From Maricaulis sp034659015 (GTDB lineage Bacteria; Pseudomonadota; Alphaproteobacteria; Caulobacterales; Maricaulaceae): a stretch of 64,000 bases of DNA. This document shows, piece by piece, positions 48,263-57,853 of this stretch. A program made the translations under genes and the position numbers. Within the stretch, counting starts at the first letter, position 1. Each line of letters begins with the position of its first letter. The notes under the pieces are model-generated. The model did no database searches. It saw only the letters and a list, made by a program, of their open reading frames with translations, and had not been told where the DNA came from. The DNA lies in assembly GCA_034659015.1 (NCBI GenBank), contig JAYEGL010000013.1, forward strand, positions 1 to 64,000, in the 5' to 3' direction.

Positions 48263-49413
48263 TGACGCTCCAAAATGACGGTGGCCGCGCCGTGACGGGC
48301 GCCCAGCGATCCGCCGATACCGGTGGCGACCGCGAGGTCGCAATCGGGCACCTGGACCTTCGGATGCGCCTCGCCGCGCAATTGCCGCACGGCCTCGATC
48401 ACCTTGGTGATGCCGCCGCGGAACATGGGGTGGTTGGAGCACAACCCGCCGCCATCGGTGTTGAAGGGCAGTTTGCCGGTGCCGGAGATCAGGTTTCCGT
48501 CGGCGACGAACTTGCCGCCCTCGCCCTTTGCGCAGAAGCCTAGGTCCTCCAGCTGGATGATCACCGTGATGGTGAAGCTGTCATAGACGGACGCGTATTT
48601 GATGTCGGCCGGTTTGACGCCCGCTTCGGCGAAGGCCGCCGGGCCCGAGCGCGCCGCGGCGGACGTCGTCAGGTCGAGCCCCAGCCCCCCGGACGGTCCT
48701 TTCGTCGCCTCGCCCGCACCGCGAATGGCCACCAGCGGACGCTTCAGCGAGCGCGCAATCTCCGGCGCCACCACGACCAGCGCCCCGCCACCATCCGTCG
48801 TCACGCAGCAGTCCAGCCGGTGCAGCGGATCGGCGATCATCGGGCTTTCCAGCACGTCGTCCACCGTCACCACCTTGGGCAGCAGGGCGTTTTCATTGTG
48901 CTGGGCGTGATGCGAGGCGGCGACCTTGACCCAGGCCAGCTGGTCCGAGGTGGTGCCGTATTCGTGCATGTGGCGGACGGCGCACATGCCGTAGGAGCTA
49001 TGGTTGGTCAGTCCGACGAACTGCTCGAACGGCGCCTCCGGCGCACCGGGACGGACGCGCACGACATTTTCCGAGCGCGGCCGGCCGGCCAGGGTGATCA
49101 GCGCCACCTTGCACTTGCCCATGGCGATCGCCTCGGCGGCGTGGGCGACATGCTGGATATAGGTGCAGCCGCCCATCTCGGTGGAGTCCGTGTGCCGGAC
49201 CCTGAGGCCGAGATAGTCGATCATCGAGATCGGCCCGAAGCCCGGCGCGTCGGTCGAACAGAAATAGCCATCGACATCCTCCAGGCTCAGCCCGGCATCG
49301 GCCAGCGCACCGGCGGCGCATTCGGCATGCAGTTGCGGCGTCGACTTGTCCGGCGCCAGACGTGTGGGGTGTTCGAACGCGCCGGCGATATAGGCGCGGT
49401 TACGCAGTGACAT
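48259..49413 (-). CDS. Thiolase-like protein (SCPx/Ltp2-type)
   Basis: 384-aa member of the thiolase superfamily, lipid-transfer/SCPx branch: DSTEMGGCTYIQHVAHAAEAIAMG with C83 at the likely nucleophile position, VYDSFTITVIIQLEDLGFC, and a C-terminal GGLCSNHPMFRGG with a histidine. It lacks the standard FadA motifs such as QCSSG and GHP-G. With its DUF35 partner it may be either a thiolase or an Ltp2-like retro-aldolase releasing a short acyl-CoA; the sequence alone does not decide. Stop/start overlap with DUF35. Confidence 0.85.
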   Translation of the reverse strand: MSLRNRAYIAGAFEHPTRLAPDKSTPQLHAECAAGALADAGLSLEDVDGYFCSTDAPGFGPISMIDYLGLRVRHTDSTEMGGCTYIQHVAHAAEAIAMGKCKVALITLAGRPRSENVVRVRPGAPEAPFEQFVGLTNHSSYGMCAVRHMHEYGTTSDQLAWVKVAASHHAQHNENALLPKVVTVDDVLESPMIADPLHRLDCCVTTDGGGALVVVAPEIARSLKRPLVAIRGAGEATKGPSGGLGLDLTTSAAARSGPAAFAEAGVKPADIKYASVYDSFTITVIIQLEDLGFCAKGEGGKFVADGNLISGTGKLPFNTDGGGLCSNHPMFRGGITKVIEAVRQLRGEAHPKVQVPDCDLAVATGIGGSLGARHGAATVILERQ

Positions 49414-49440
49414 GGGGTCTCCCGGAATTCAGCGTGATGG

Positions 49441-50910
49441 TCATAGGGTATTGTTCTCGCTCAGCTCGGCAGCCTCCCGGGCACGGATCGAGGCCAGGTT
49501 GGCCTCGTGGCTCGCCCGGTCGATCTTGTAGAAACGCAGGAAGAAGGCACCGGTCAGATAGAGCACGGCAATCACCGGAATGTAGAGCTGGGCGAGATGT
49601 ACGATCACCTCCGGCTCGACACCGGTGTGGCGGGCCCCGTCGGGCATGTTGACGACGGACAGCATCAGGCCCGCCACGAAGACGCCGAGACCGGACGAAC
49701 ACTTCTGCATGAAGGAGTTGGCCGCATAGAAGAGGCCCTCGGCCCGCCGCCCCGTCCGCAGGGAACTGTCGTCGATCACGTCGCCGATCATGGCATGCAC
49801 CAGGATCGCCGAGGAAATCCCGCACATCGTGTAGATGGCCGACAGGAAAAAGAGCGTCGGCAGGAGCATCGGGCTGCCATTCTCGAAGAACAGGCCCAGC
49901 AGACGCAGCACGTAGGGCGCGCAGGTGAACAGGATGGCCGTCAGGGCCAGAACGAAGGCCGCCCCCTTCTTGCCCAGTGACCTGGACAGGCGCGGTGCCA
50001 GGATCAGCGCGAGGGTGGCCCCCAGGGCCGCATCGGCGGCCAGGATGGCCAGCTGGCCCGAGGACAGCCCCCAGAACAGCGAGCCGAAATAGAGCGCCAA
50101 CGCCGAACTGATACCCAGCCCGGTGTATTTGAGCACGCCGAAGCCCAGGATCGCCAGGAAGCCGCGGTGCGAGAAGGTCTGCCGCATCATGTTGAGCGTC
50201 TCCAGCGGATTGCGGCGCTGCGGCGCCGGCAGCTTGCGCATGTATTTGATCCGGTGATGCGTGCCCATCGTCGAAAGAAGCACGGTGGAGATCATGATCC
50301 CCGAGCCCAGTATGCCGAAGGGCAGATAGCCGGCCGGATTGGTGATGCCCAGCGGATGCTCCGCGGTCGGCGGAAAGAGCAGGGCCAGCGAGAGCACATA
50401 GAGCCCGATCCCGCCGATATAGCCGAAGAAGAAGCGGTAGCCGGCGATCGTGGTGCGCTCGTCATAGTCGGTCGCCAGTTCCGGCGCGAGCGCCGAGCTG
50501 GGGATCTCGTAGAGGGTGATGAAGGTGCGCACGGCCGAGGCCAGAACGACCAGGTAGAGGAAGAGGCCCGTCCCCTCCAGCCCTTCGGGCGGCAGCCAGA
50601 GAAAGAAGAAGGACAGCGAGGCCGGGATGGCCGACAGGTACATCAGCGGGTGACGCCGCCCCCACTTCGTCCGCAGATTGTCGGAAATCTGGCCCACGAT
50701 CGGGTCGGAGAAAGCGTCGATGACCAAGGCGACCATGATCGCAGCCGAGACCAGCGCCGCCGGAGCCCCCACGACGAAGTTGTAGTAGTAGAGGAGGAAG
50801 ACGCGAAAGGCCAAGTCTTTGATTCCATAGGCCATGGAGCCGAGCCCATAGAGAAACTTGGTCCGGAATTTCAGCGGTGGCGCTTCTGTTGGCGATGCAG
50901 CGTCAGTCAT
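49441..50910 (-). CDS. GPH-family (glycoside-pentoside-hexuronide) symporter-like transporter
   Basis: 489 aa, 12 predicted helices. Loop signatures such as FSDPIVGQISDNLRTKWGRRHPLMY and the conserved IPSSALAPELATDYDERT place it in the GPH branch of MFS. Some GPH proteins near lipid/steroid genes probably carry organic acids rather than sugars. It lies 27 bp upstream of the thiolase-like gene on the same strand, and may be part of its operon. Confidence 0.87.
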   Translation of the reverse strand: MTDAASPTEAPPLKFRTKFLYGLGSMAYGIKDLAFRVFLLYYYNFVVGAPAALVSAAIMVALVIDAFSDPIVGQISDNLRTKWGRRHPLMYLSAIPASLSFFFLWLPPEGLEGTGLFLYLVVLASAVRTFITLYEIPSSALAPELATDYDERTTIAGYRFFFGYIGGIGLYVLSLALLFPPTAEHPLGITNPAGYLPFGILGSGIMISTVLLSTMGTHHRIKYMRKLPAPQRRNPLETLNMMRQTFSHRGFLAILGFGVLKYTGLGISSALALYFGSLFWGLSSGQLAILAADAALGATLALILAPRLSRSLGKKGAAFVLALTAILFTCAPYVLRLLGLFFENGSPMLLPTLFFLSAIYTMCGISSAILVHAMIGDVIDDSSLRTGRRAEGLFYAANSFMQKCSSGLGVFVAGLMLSVVNMPDGARHTGVEPEVIVHLAQLYIPVIAVLYLTGAFFLRFYKIDRASHEANLASIRAREAAELSENNTL

Positions 50911-51042
50911 TTGTCCTCCACAGACCGGTGCGGAAGGACAGACACGAACGGCCCCGTCATCGGTGTCGTCCTCCTCCCCGTACGATCGGGCGCCGTTTTC
51001 GGCGTCCCGCTGGCGGCCGGCCCAGCGCCCGGCCTCGAAACA

Positions 51043-52356
51043 TCAATCGGCGCCGGCCGTCTCCGCGATATCGCCCACCGTGTCGGCGATATCCCCGTAC
51101 TGCTCCAGCGCCGCTTCCTTGAGCTGCGGGTTGGAATAGTCGGGGAAAACGGGATCGGAAATATTCCGGTAGTCGCGCATGTGCTGGCGCGCCACGGTGA
51201 CCTTGTGAACCTCGGTCGGCCCGTCGGCGATACCCATCACGTAGGAGCCGATCACCTGGCCGGCGAACGGCATGTCCGGCGATACGCCGAGCGAGCCGTG
51301 AATGTGCAGGGCCCGGCCGGCAATGTCGCGATAGACCTTCGGCATCAGCGCCTTGATCGCGGCGATATCCTTGCGGACCTTCTTGTAGTCCTTGTACTTG
51401 TCGATCATCCACGCTGTCTTGAGGACGTAGAGCCGGAACTGTTCCAGCTCCATATAGCTGTCGGCGATCTGCATCTGCACCGCCTGCTTGTCGGCAATCA
51501 CGCCGTCGCGCGTGCGCCGGCTGGCCGCCCGCCGGCACATCAGGTCCAGGGCCCGCTTGCACGAACCGACCGTACGCATGGCGTGGTGGATGCGGCCGCC
51601 GCCCAGACGGGTCTGGGAGATCACGAAGGCGCCGCCGCGCTCGCCGAGAAGATGGTCCCTGGGCACGCGCACATCGGTATAGCGCACATAGCCTTCCGAC
51701 CCTTCCTGCTGGCCGTAGACGGCCACGTCGCGCACGATCTCCACACCCGGCGCGCTGGTCGGCACGATGAACATCGACATGCGCCGATAGGGCTCGCCGT
51801 CCGGGTCGGTCACCGCCATCACGATCAGGAATTCCGACCATTTGGCATTGGTTGAGAACCATTTCTCGCCATTGATCACCCAGTCGCCGCCATCCTCGAC
51901 GGCGGAGCAGGTGAACAGAAGCGGGTCGGACCCGCCCTGCGGCTCGGTCATCGAGAAGGCCGACACGATCTCGTTGTCGAGCAGGGGCCGGAGATACTTC
52001 GTCTTCTGTTCGTCGGTGCCGTAGTGGGCGATGATCTCCGCATTGCCGGTATCGGGCGCCTGGCAGCCGAACACGGTCGGTGCGAAGGCCGAACGGCCGA
52101 GAATCTCGTTCATCAGGCCGAGCTTGACCTGGCCATACCCCTTGCCGCCCAGCTCCGGGCCGAGATGGCAGGCCCACAGCCCCTTGGCCTTCACCTCTTC
52201 CTGCAGGGGCTTGATGATCGCGCGATGCTTCGGGTTCTTCACATCGGCCGGATGGAAGCCGAGATGCGCCAGCGGCTCGACCTTGTGCTTCACAAAGCCG
52301 TCGATCCAGTCGAGCTTCTCCTGGAAGTCGGGTTCGGTTTCGAAATCCCATGCCAT
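51043..52356 (-). CDS. Acyl-CoA dehydrogenase
   Basis: 437 aa, complete acyl-CoA dehydrogenase fold: GLWACHLGPELGGKGYGQ, SAFSMTEPQGGSDPLLF, KWFSTNAKWSEF and the C-terminal HIHGSLGVSPDMPFAGQVIGSYVMGIADGPTEVHK block. ATG 52356 (MAWDFETEP) is taken; the open frame to 52569 crosses the operator-like region. It is divergent from the thiolase at 52717 across a 360-bp region with a palindrome and a dyad, so both may share a regulator. Confidence 0.92.
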   Translation of the reverse strand: MAWDFETEPDFQEKLDWIDGFVKHKVEPLAHLGFHPADVKNPKHRAIIKPLQEEVKAKGLWACHLGPELGGKGYGQVKLGLMNEILGRSAFAPTVFGCQAPDTGNAEIIAHYGTDEQKTKYLRPLLDNEIVSAFSMTEPQGGSDPLLFTCSAVEDGGDWVINGEKWFSTNAKWSEFLIVMAVTDPDGEPYRRMSMFIVPTSAPGVEIVRDVAVYGQQEGSEGYVRYTDVRVPRDHLLGERGGAFVISQTRLGGGRIHHAMRTVGSCKRALDLMCRRAASRRTRDGVIADKQAVQMQIADSYMELEQFRLYVLKTAWMIDKYKDYKKVRKDIAAIKALMPKVYRDIAGRALHIHGSLGVSPDMPFAGQVIGSYVMGIADGPTEVHKVTVARQHMRDYRNISDPVFPDYSNPQLKEAALEQYGDIADTVGDIAETAGAD

Positions 52357-52389
52357 AATGACACCGTGGCCTGCCGTTTTCGTATCTTG

Positions 52390-52403
52390 GGTATGAGCAT
52401 ACC
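52390..52403. promoter_or_regulatory. Operator-like dyad GGTATG-AG-CATACC
   Basis: A perfect inverted repeat with 6-bp arms, 33 bp upstream of the acyl-CoA dehydrogenase start. The half-site CATACC is shared with the upstream motif of both TonB receptors and the region before the double-TetR gene. Confidence 0.55.
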
Positions 52404-52480
52404 TATTTTTTGAAAACCGGCAATACCGCCTCGGGCCTCGGTTTTCGAATGGGCCGAATACGGATTGGTCGGCATGCCTG

Positions 52481-52492
52481 TTCAAATTTGAA
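52481..52492. promoter_or_regulatory. Palindrome TTCAAATTTGAA
   Basis: A perfect 12-bp palindrome in the middle of the 360-bp divergent region 52357-52716 between acyl-CoA dehydrogenase and thiolase. No gene was found in this interval; it holds promoters and, probably, binding sites. Confidence 0.4.
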
Positions 52493-52716
52493 GGCACGGT
52501 CCGGTTTTTACTTGCCTGGAGCCGGTTCGGATGACAAAACCTTGCCCGTCGCTCACAGGAAAAGCGCATCGGACCCGGTTTTGATTTCGCACCGATCCAT
52601 AATCAGCGATCAGCAAGCCAGTTCTTCGAAGGCGCACTTCGGGCGATCCGTCCGCCGCCGGTCGACGCCGGACATCTGAACACCGATCCGATCACACGAA
52701 AAACGAGAGAACCTCC

Positions 52717-53889
<1,173 letters not shown>

Positions 53890-53913
53890 AGACTTCGACC
53901 CCGGGAATTCGGG

Positions 53914-53946
53914 AAAGCCGCGCGGGATCATCCCGCGCGGCTTTTT
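53914..53946 (+). terminator. Strong Rho-independent terminator after thiolase
   Basis: A perfect stem of 13 bp or more (AAGCCGCGCGGGA / TCCCGCGCGGCTT) with a 3-nt loop is followed by CTTTTT. It ends the plus-strand thiolase transcript. Confidence 0.9.
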
Positions 53947-54000
53947 CGTGCGACGAGCCGGAGCGTTGCCGTCCCGGCGCTTCCCGGCCAGACGCAAAAC

Positions 54001-54154
54001 CACCGTCATCCCAGCGAAAGCTGGGACCCAGATCGCAAAGCGCGGTGGGCGCGAGTGCACACATATCCTGCTGATGGTCCCGCACGGCTTTGAGCCAGAA
54101 GAGCCGAGATCCCGCTTGTGAGGCTGGGTCCCAGCTTTCGCTGGGATGACGGTG
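54001..54154. repeat. 31-bp inverted repeat pair, REP-like
   Basis: Arms 54001-54031 and 54124-54154 are perfect inverted repeats separated by 92 bp. Each arm contains a small hairpin with a GAAA loop (CCCAGC-GAAA-GCTGGG). This is the layout of REP-type palindromic elements common between convergent genes. The element is in the 605-bp gene-free region 53890-54494. No transposase is nearby. Confidence 0.75.
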
Positions 54155-54345
54155 TTTGGGGGATAAGAAGAGACTTATCCGCCCCTTGCCATTTGCCCGC
54201 ACCATCGCAGACGGCCTCCGGCACGGGGGAAGCACGAGCTCCGCCCCTTGTGTCGAGAGCATGCGGAGCCTGTCCGCGCTGACATCCCCCCATCGCTCCA
54301 GGGCGCACGCCCGTGGAGGGTTTCTCAATGCCTCAAATACAAGCG

Positions 54346-54468
54346 CATTTTTCCCGGAAGCGCGTGAGCGCTATCCGGGATCGACGATTGGAAAGGCCGA
54401 GCGCGGCCATTGCTCAGTCGATCCCGGATCTGCAGCCTGCTTGCGCAGGCTTCCGTCCGGGAAAAATG
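54346..54468. repeat. Compound palindromic element with nested stems
   Basis: Outer arms 54346-54358 and 54456-54468 (13 bp) and inner arms 54373-54385 and 54417-54429 (13 bp) are perfect inverted repeats. Small hairpins lie between them on each side (AGCGC-GTGA-GCGCT around 54360-54372, GCCTGC-TTGC-GCAGGC around 54435-54450). The whole could form a cruciform or a multi-stem RNA. It is just downstream of the tesB stop and distinct in sequence from the 54001-54154 element. Confidence 0.65.
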
Positions 54469-54494
54469 TTGACGCGGTGGAGAGAGGGGAACAC

Positions 54495-55409
54495 CTAGTC
54501 GCGCAGGCGGATCAGTCCTTCCTGGGCGGTCGAGGCCACCAGTCTTCCGTCGCGCGTAAACAACTGCCCGCGATTGAAGCCGCGCGCGCCGCCGGACCAG
54601 GGACTGTCCGTGGTGTAGAGCAGCCAGTCGTCCATGCGCACATCATCATGGAACCAGACGGCATGATCGAGGCTGGCCGACTGCATCTTGCGGGTCAGCC
54701 AGCTGACGCCATGCGGCTGCATGCAGGTCGACAACAGCGCCATATCGGAGGCAAACGCCAGCACGGCACGATGGAGCAGCTGGTTCCCGCCGATATCCCC
54801 GGAGGCCTTGAACCAGATATTGCGCGCCGGTGCGCGCGGCTCCGGATCGATATGCGACCAGGGCTCGACCGGGCGGATCTCGATCGGCCGGTCCCGCGTG
54901 AGAAACTTGAACAGGGCCGGGTCGAGCTTGTCCTCGTATTTGCGAATATGCTCCGCTTCAGTCGGCAGCGTCTCGGGCGCCGGCACGTCGGGCATCTCAG
55001 CCTGGTGTTCCAGCCCGCCCTCCTTGCGGTGGAAGGAGGCCGTCATGTTCAGGATCGGCTTGCCGCGCTGCATGGCGATGACGCGGCGATTGGAGAAACT
55101 ACCGCCATCATAGTCGCGCTCGACGCGATAGATGATCGGGAAATTTTCATCGCCGGGGCGCATGAAATAGGCATGCAGGGAATGGGCGACGCGCTCGGGA
55201 TCGACCGAGGCGACAGCCGACATCAGGGCCTGCGCGATGACCTGGCCGCCAAAGACGCGCCCCTTGCCGCCGGGATTTTGCGGCCCGCGGTAAAGGTCGA
55301 CATCGAGCTCCTCGACATCGAGCAGCGTGACCAGACCGTCCGCCAGCTCCTGCGGCGTCGGCCGTCCGCGCTTCTTCGGCGGCGTGTCCGGGTTTTCAGC
55401 CCCGCCCAT
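54495..55409 (-). CDS. tesB: Acyl-CoA thioesterase II
   Basis: 304-aa TesB, tandem hotdog domains, hydrolysing medium/long acyl-CoA. GRVFGGQVIAQAL near the N-terminus, LHAYFMRPGD, and the C-terminal ASLDHAVWFHDDVRMDDWLLY with the catalytic Asp/His-type residues and RGFNRGQLFTRDGRLVAS are all typical. The start is taken at the second of two ATGs (55409); AGAGAGGGA precedes it. An in-frame GTG at 55439 is a weaker alternative. Confidence 0.92.
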   Translation of the reverse strand: MGGAENPDTPPKKRGRPTPQELADGLVTLLDVEELDVDLYRGPQNPGGKGRVFGGQVIAQALMSAVASVDPERVAHSLHAYFMRPGDENFPIIYRVERDYDGGSFSNRRVIAMQRGKPILNMTASFHRKEGGLEHQAEMPDVPAPETLPTEAEHIRKYEDKLDPALFKFLTRDRPIEIRPVEPWSHIDPEPRAPARNIWFKASGDIGGNQLLHRAVLAFASDMALLSTCMQPHGVSWLTRKMQSASLDHAVWFHDDVRMDDWLLYTTDSPWSGGARGFNRGQLFTRDGRLVASTAQEGLIRLRD

Positions 55410-55522
55410 CATTCCCTCTCTTTCCGGATCCTGTTGCACTGCGACAAGTCTGGACCGGCCCGGCCGAAAATTCCAGCTTTCGGTACGGCCCTACTGCAAC
55501 AGGTCCGGCTAGGAGCGATACG

Positions 55523-56680
55523 TCAGGACGCAACCAGCTTCAGCGATTTGGTCGGCGCATCCCAGGGCAGATGGTTGTCCTCGAGCATGACCATATTGTC
55601 CCGGTTGATGATTTCCGGGCGCGCGTGATAGCCGAGCAACTCCTGCACGTCCTGGTCCGCATGGCGCGCCAGCACCATCGTCTCGTCGGACGAGAAGTTC
55701 GTCAGACCGCGGGCCAGCTCCTCACCGTCCTCGTCATAGACGTGCAGCACGTCGCCCTTCTGGAAATCGCCGTGGATCTTGACGATGTCCTCGTGGGAAA
55801 CGCCGGACTTGCTTTCGCGCAGGGCGGCTGCGGCATCCTGGCGGATCACCAGGCCGCCGGCGCGGTGCAGGCGGTTGGTCAGCCACACGGCCCAGGACGA
55901 GGCCGGCGTGCCCTTGGCGACGCAGCGCGTATGGCGACGCTCGCCCTTGAGGATACCGGACACCGGACGCTCGATCAGGCCCTCGCCGATCAGCGTGGTC
56001 ACGCCGGCATTCTGCGCCATGTTGGCGGCGCGCATCTTGGTCAGCATGCCGCCGGAGCCCAGCGAACTCGTTCCGCCGGTGACTTCCAGATACTCACTGA
56101 CATCCTCGACCGTCTCGATGAATTCGGCGTCCGGGTCTTCCGGGTTGCGGTCGTAGAGACCGTCGATATTGGTCAGCAGGATCAGGTGATCGGCCTGGAT
56201 CATCTGCGCCACCTTGGCGGCCAGGCGGTCATTGTCGCCCACCCGGATCTCCTCGGTGGTGATCGTGTCGTTCTCGTTCACGATCGGCATGATGCCGTGC
56301 TCGAACAGACGCTGGATCGTGTTCTTGGTGTTCAGGAAGCGGCGGCGCTCCTCGAGATCCTCGAGGGTCACCAGGATCTGGGCGATATCGAAACCGTGCT
56401 CGTGCGCCACCTGCTTGTAGGCATTGAGCAGCAGCGGCTGACCGCAAGCCGCGGCGGCCTGCTTGTCCAGCACACCGGCGTCTTCCGGTGACGTATTGAT
56501 GGAGTTCAGACCGAGTGCGACCGAGCCCGAGGACGCCAGCACCACATCGTATCCCTCCTCGCGCAGCTGCGCGATGTCGGCCAACAGGCCATGCATGAAG
56601 GCATATTTGAGGGTCAGACGGCCGTCATTGGCCAGAAGGCTGGACCCGATTTTCACGACGATGCGGTTTCGAACACTCAC
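55523..56680 (-). CDS. proB: Glutamate 5-kinase
   Basis: First enzyme of proline synthesis, phosphorylating glutamate. 385 aa. The amino-acid kinase domain (VVKIGSSLLA, SSGSVALGL, GDNDRLAAKVA, SGGMLTKM) is followed by a C-terminal PUA domain (about 290-365), as in full-length ProB. GTG 56680 (VSVRNRIVV) follows CAGGAG 7 bp upstream, which favours it over the upstream ATG 56752 with an atypical extension. Divergent from proC. Confidence 0.94.
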   Translation of the reverse strand: MSVRNRIVVKIGSSLLANDGRLTLKYAFMHGLLADIAQLREEGYDVVLASSGSVALGLNSINTSPEDAGVLDKQAAAACGQPLLLNAYKQVAHEHGFDIAQILVTLEDLEERRRFLNTKNTIQRLFEHGIMPIVNENDTITTEEIRVGDNDRLAAKVAQMIQADHLILLTNIDGLYDRNPEDPDAEFIETVEDVSEYLEVTGGTSSLGSGGMLTKMRAANMAQNAGVTTLIGEGLIERPVSGILKGERRHTRCVAKGTPASSWAVWLTNRLHRAGGLVIRQDAAAALRESKSGVSHEDIVKIHGDFQKGDVLHVYDEDGEELARGLTNFSSDETMVLARHADQDVQELLGYHARPEIINRDNMVMLEDNHLPWDAPTKSLKLVAS

Positions 56681-56732
56681 TAGAGGCTCCTGCTTGGCGC
56701 GGACAGATGCTGCTCCGCAAAATTTGATGGGC

Positions 56733-56746
56733 GCAAAATATTTTGC
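56733..56746. promoter_or_regulatory. AT-rich palindrome GCAAAATATTTTGC in the proB/proC region
   Basis: A perfect 14-bp palindrome with the A/T-rich centre and flanking GC seen in Lrp/AsnC-type sites. Related half-sites (GCAAAATTTG at about 56717, AATATATTTTGC at about 56883) lie in the same 334-bp gene-free interval 56681-57014. An amino-acid-responsive regulator of proline synthesis is plausible; none is encoded here. Confidence 0.55.
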
Positions 56747-57014
56747 ATTCAAATTTTTTCAACCCCGAAATCGATACCCGGCAATGCAGAAACGCCTTGG
56801 CCCCTTCATAAATTATGGCGCAAAGCTAAACGATTGCTTGCCAAGGGGATCTGTTTCGAAACCGGAAATATAATTTGAATTCGAAATATATTTTGCTATG
56901 TAGCCTCGCAACAGCGGCTCGATGCGCCTTCCGGCGCGTCGGGCGCATTTGTTGTGGGCCCGTCAAAAGACCGTAGAGTGACGGCCGTTTTGTGGCAGTG
57001 CGGAAAGGTGCGCG

Positions 57015-57794
57015 ATGGACATTCTGATGGTCGGTTGTGGAAATATGGGCGGCGCCATGCTGCGCCGCTGGCTGGACGCGGTTCCGGCCAGTTATACCGC
57101 CGTCAACCGGACTCCGTCCGCCATCCCCGCCGGCGCCAGCCATGCCGGATCTCCGGAAGCACTGGAAGGCCGGCGTTTCGACGCCCTCGTCATCGCCGTG
57201 AAACCGCAACAAATAGCGGATATCATCCCCGCCTACGCCCCCTTCCTCAAGGAAGACGGCTGCTTCGTATCGATCGCCGCGGGTTTTTCGGTGGCGTCGA
57301 TGAAGGCGGCGCTGGGCGACCGCCCGATGATCCGCATCATGCCGAACCTGCCGGCCCAGATCGGGCGCGGCGTGAACGGTCTCTATGCCGACCCGCTGTG
57401 CACCGCAGCACATCGCGACCTGGCCGACCGGCTCGCCAAGGCCACCGGTTCGGCCATCTGGCTGGATACCGAGGACGAGATTGACCGCATCACCGCGGTC
57501 GCCGGTTCGGGGACCGGCTACGTGTTCGAGATCGCCCGGGCCTATGTCGCTGCGGCCGAGCGCATGGGCTTCAGTCCGGAGACGGCCCGAACCCTGGTTC
57601 TGGAAACCCTGGCAGGCGCCGTGGAAATGGCGAGCCAGTCCGACAACAGTCTGGAGGAATTGCGGAATTCCGTTATGAGCAAGAAGGGCACGACCGAGGC
57701 CGGCATCCATGCGCTGCGCCGCGACGGCCTGCTCGAGCAATTGCTCGTGGAAACGACCGAGGCCGCCTACGCCCGCGCCCGCGAACTGCGCTAG
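57015..57794 (+). CDS. proC: Pyrroline-5-carboxylate reductase
   Basis: Last step of proline synthesis, reducing pyrroline-5-carboxylate with NAD(P)H. 259 aa. N-terminal dinucleotide motif GCGNMGGAML, then VIAVKPQ, IRIMPNLPAQIGRG and the ProC signature (GSGTGYVFEIARAYVAAAERMG, VMSKKGTTEAGI). It is 59 bp before proA on the same strand, so proC-proA are likely cotranscribed. Confidence 0.95.
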   Translation: MDILMVGCGNMGGAMLRRWLDAVPASYTAVNRTPSAIPAGASHAGSPEALEGRRFDALVIAVKPQQIADIIPAYAPFLKEDGCFVSIAAGFSVASMKAALGDRPMIRIMPNLPAQIGRGVNGLYADPLCTAAHRDLADRLAKATGSAIWLDTEDEIDRITAVAGSGTGYVFEIARAYVAAAERMGFSPETARTLVLETLAGAVEMASQSDNSLEELRNSVMSKKGTTEAGIHALRRDGLLEQLLVETTEAAYARARELR

Positions 57795-57853
57795 AACTGC
57801 GCTAGTTGCCGCACACCGCAAACTCCCCGACAATCAAGACGAGTTAGCAAGAC

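Noticed and set aside
53890..54494. Small genes in the 605-bp region before tesB
   Set aside because: Short open frames there fall across inverted repeats and have no ribosome-binding site or recognisable protein.
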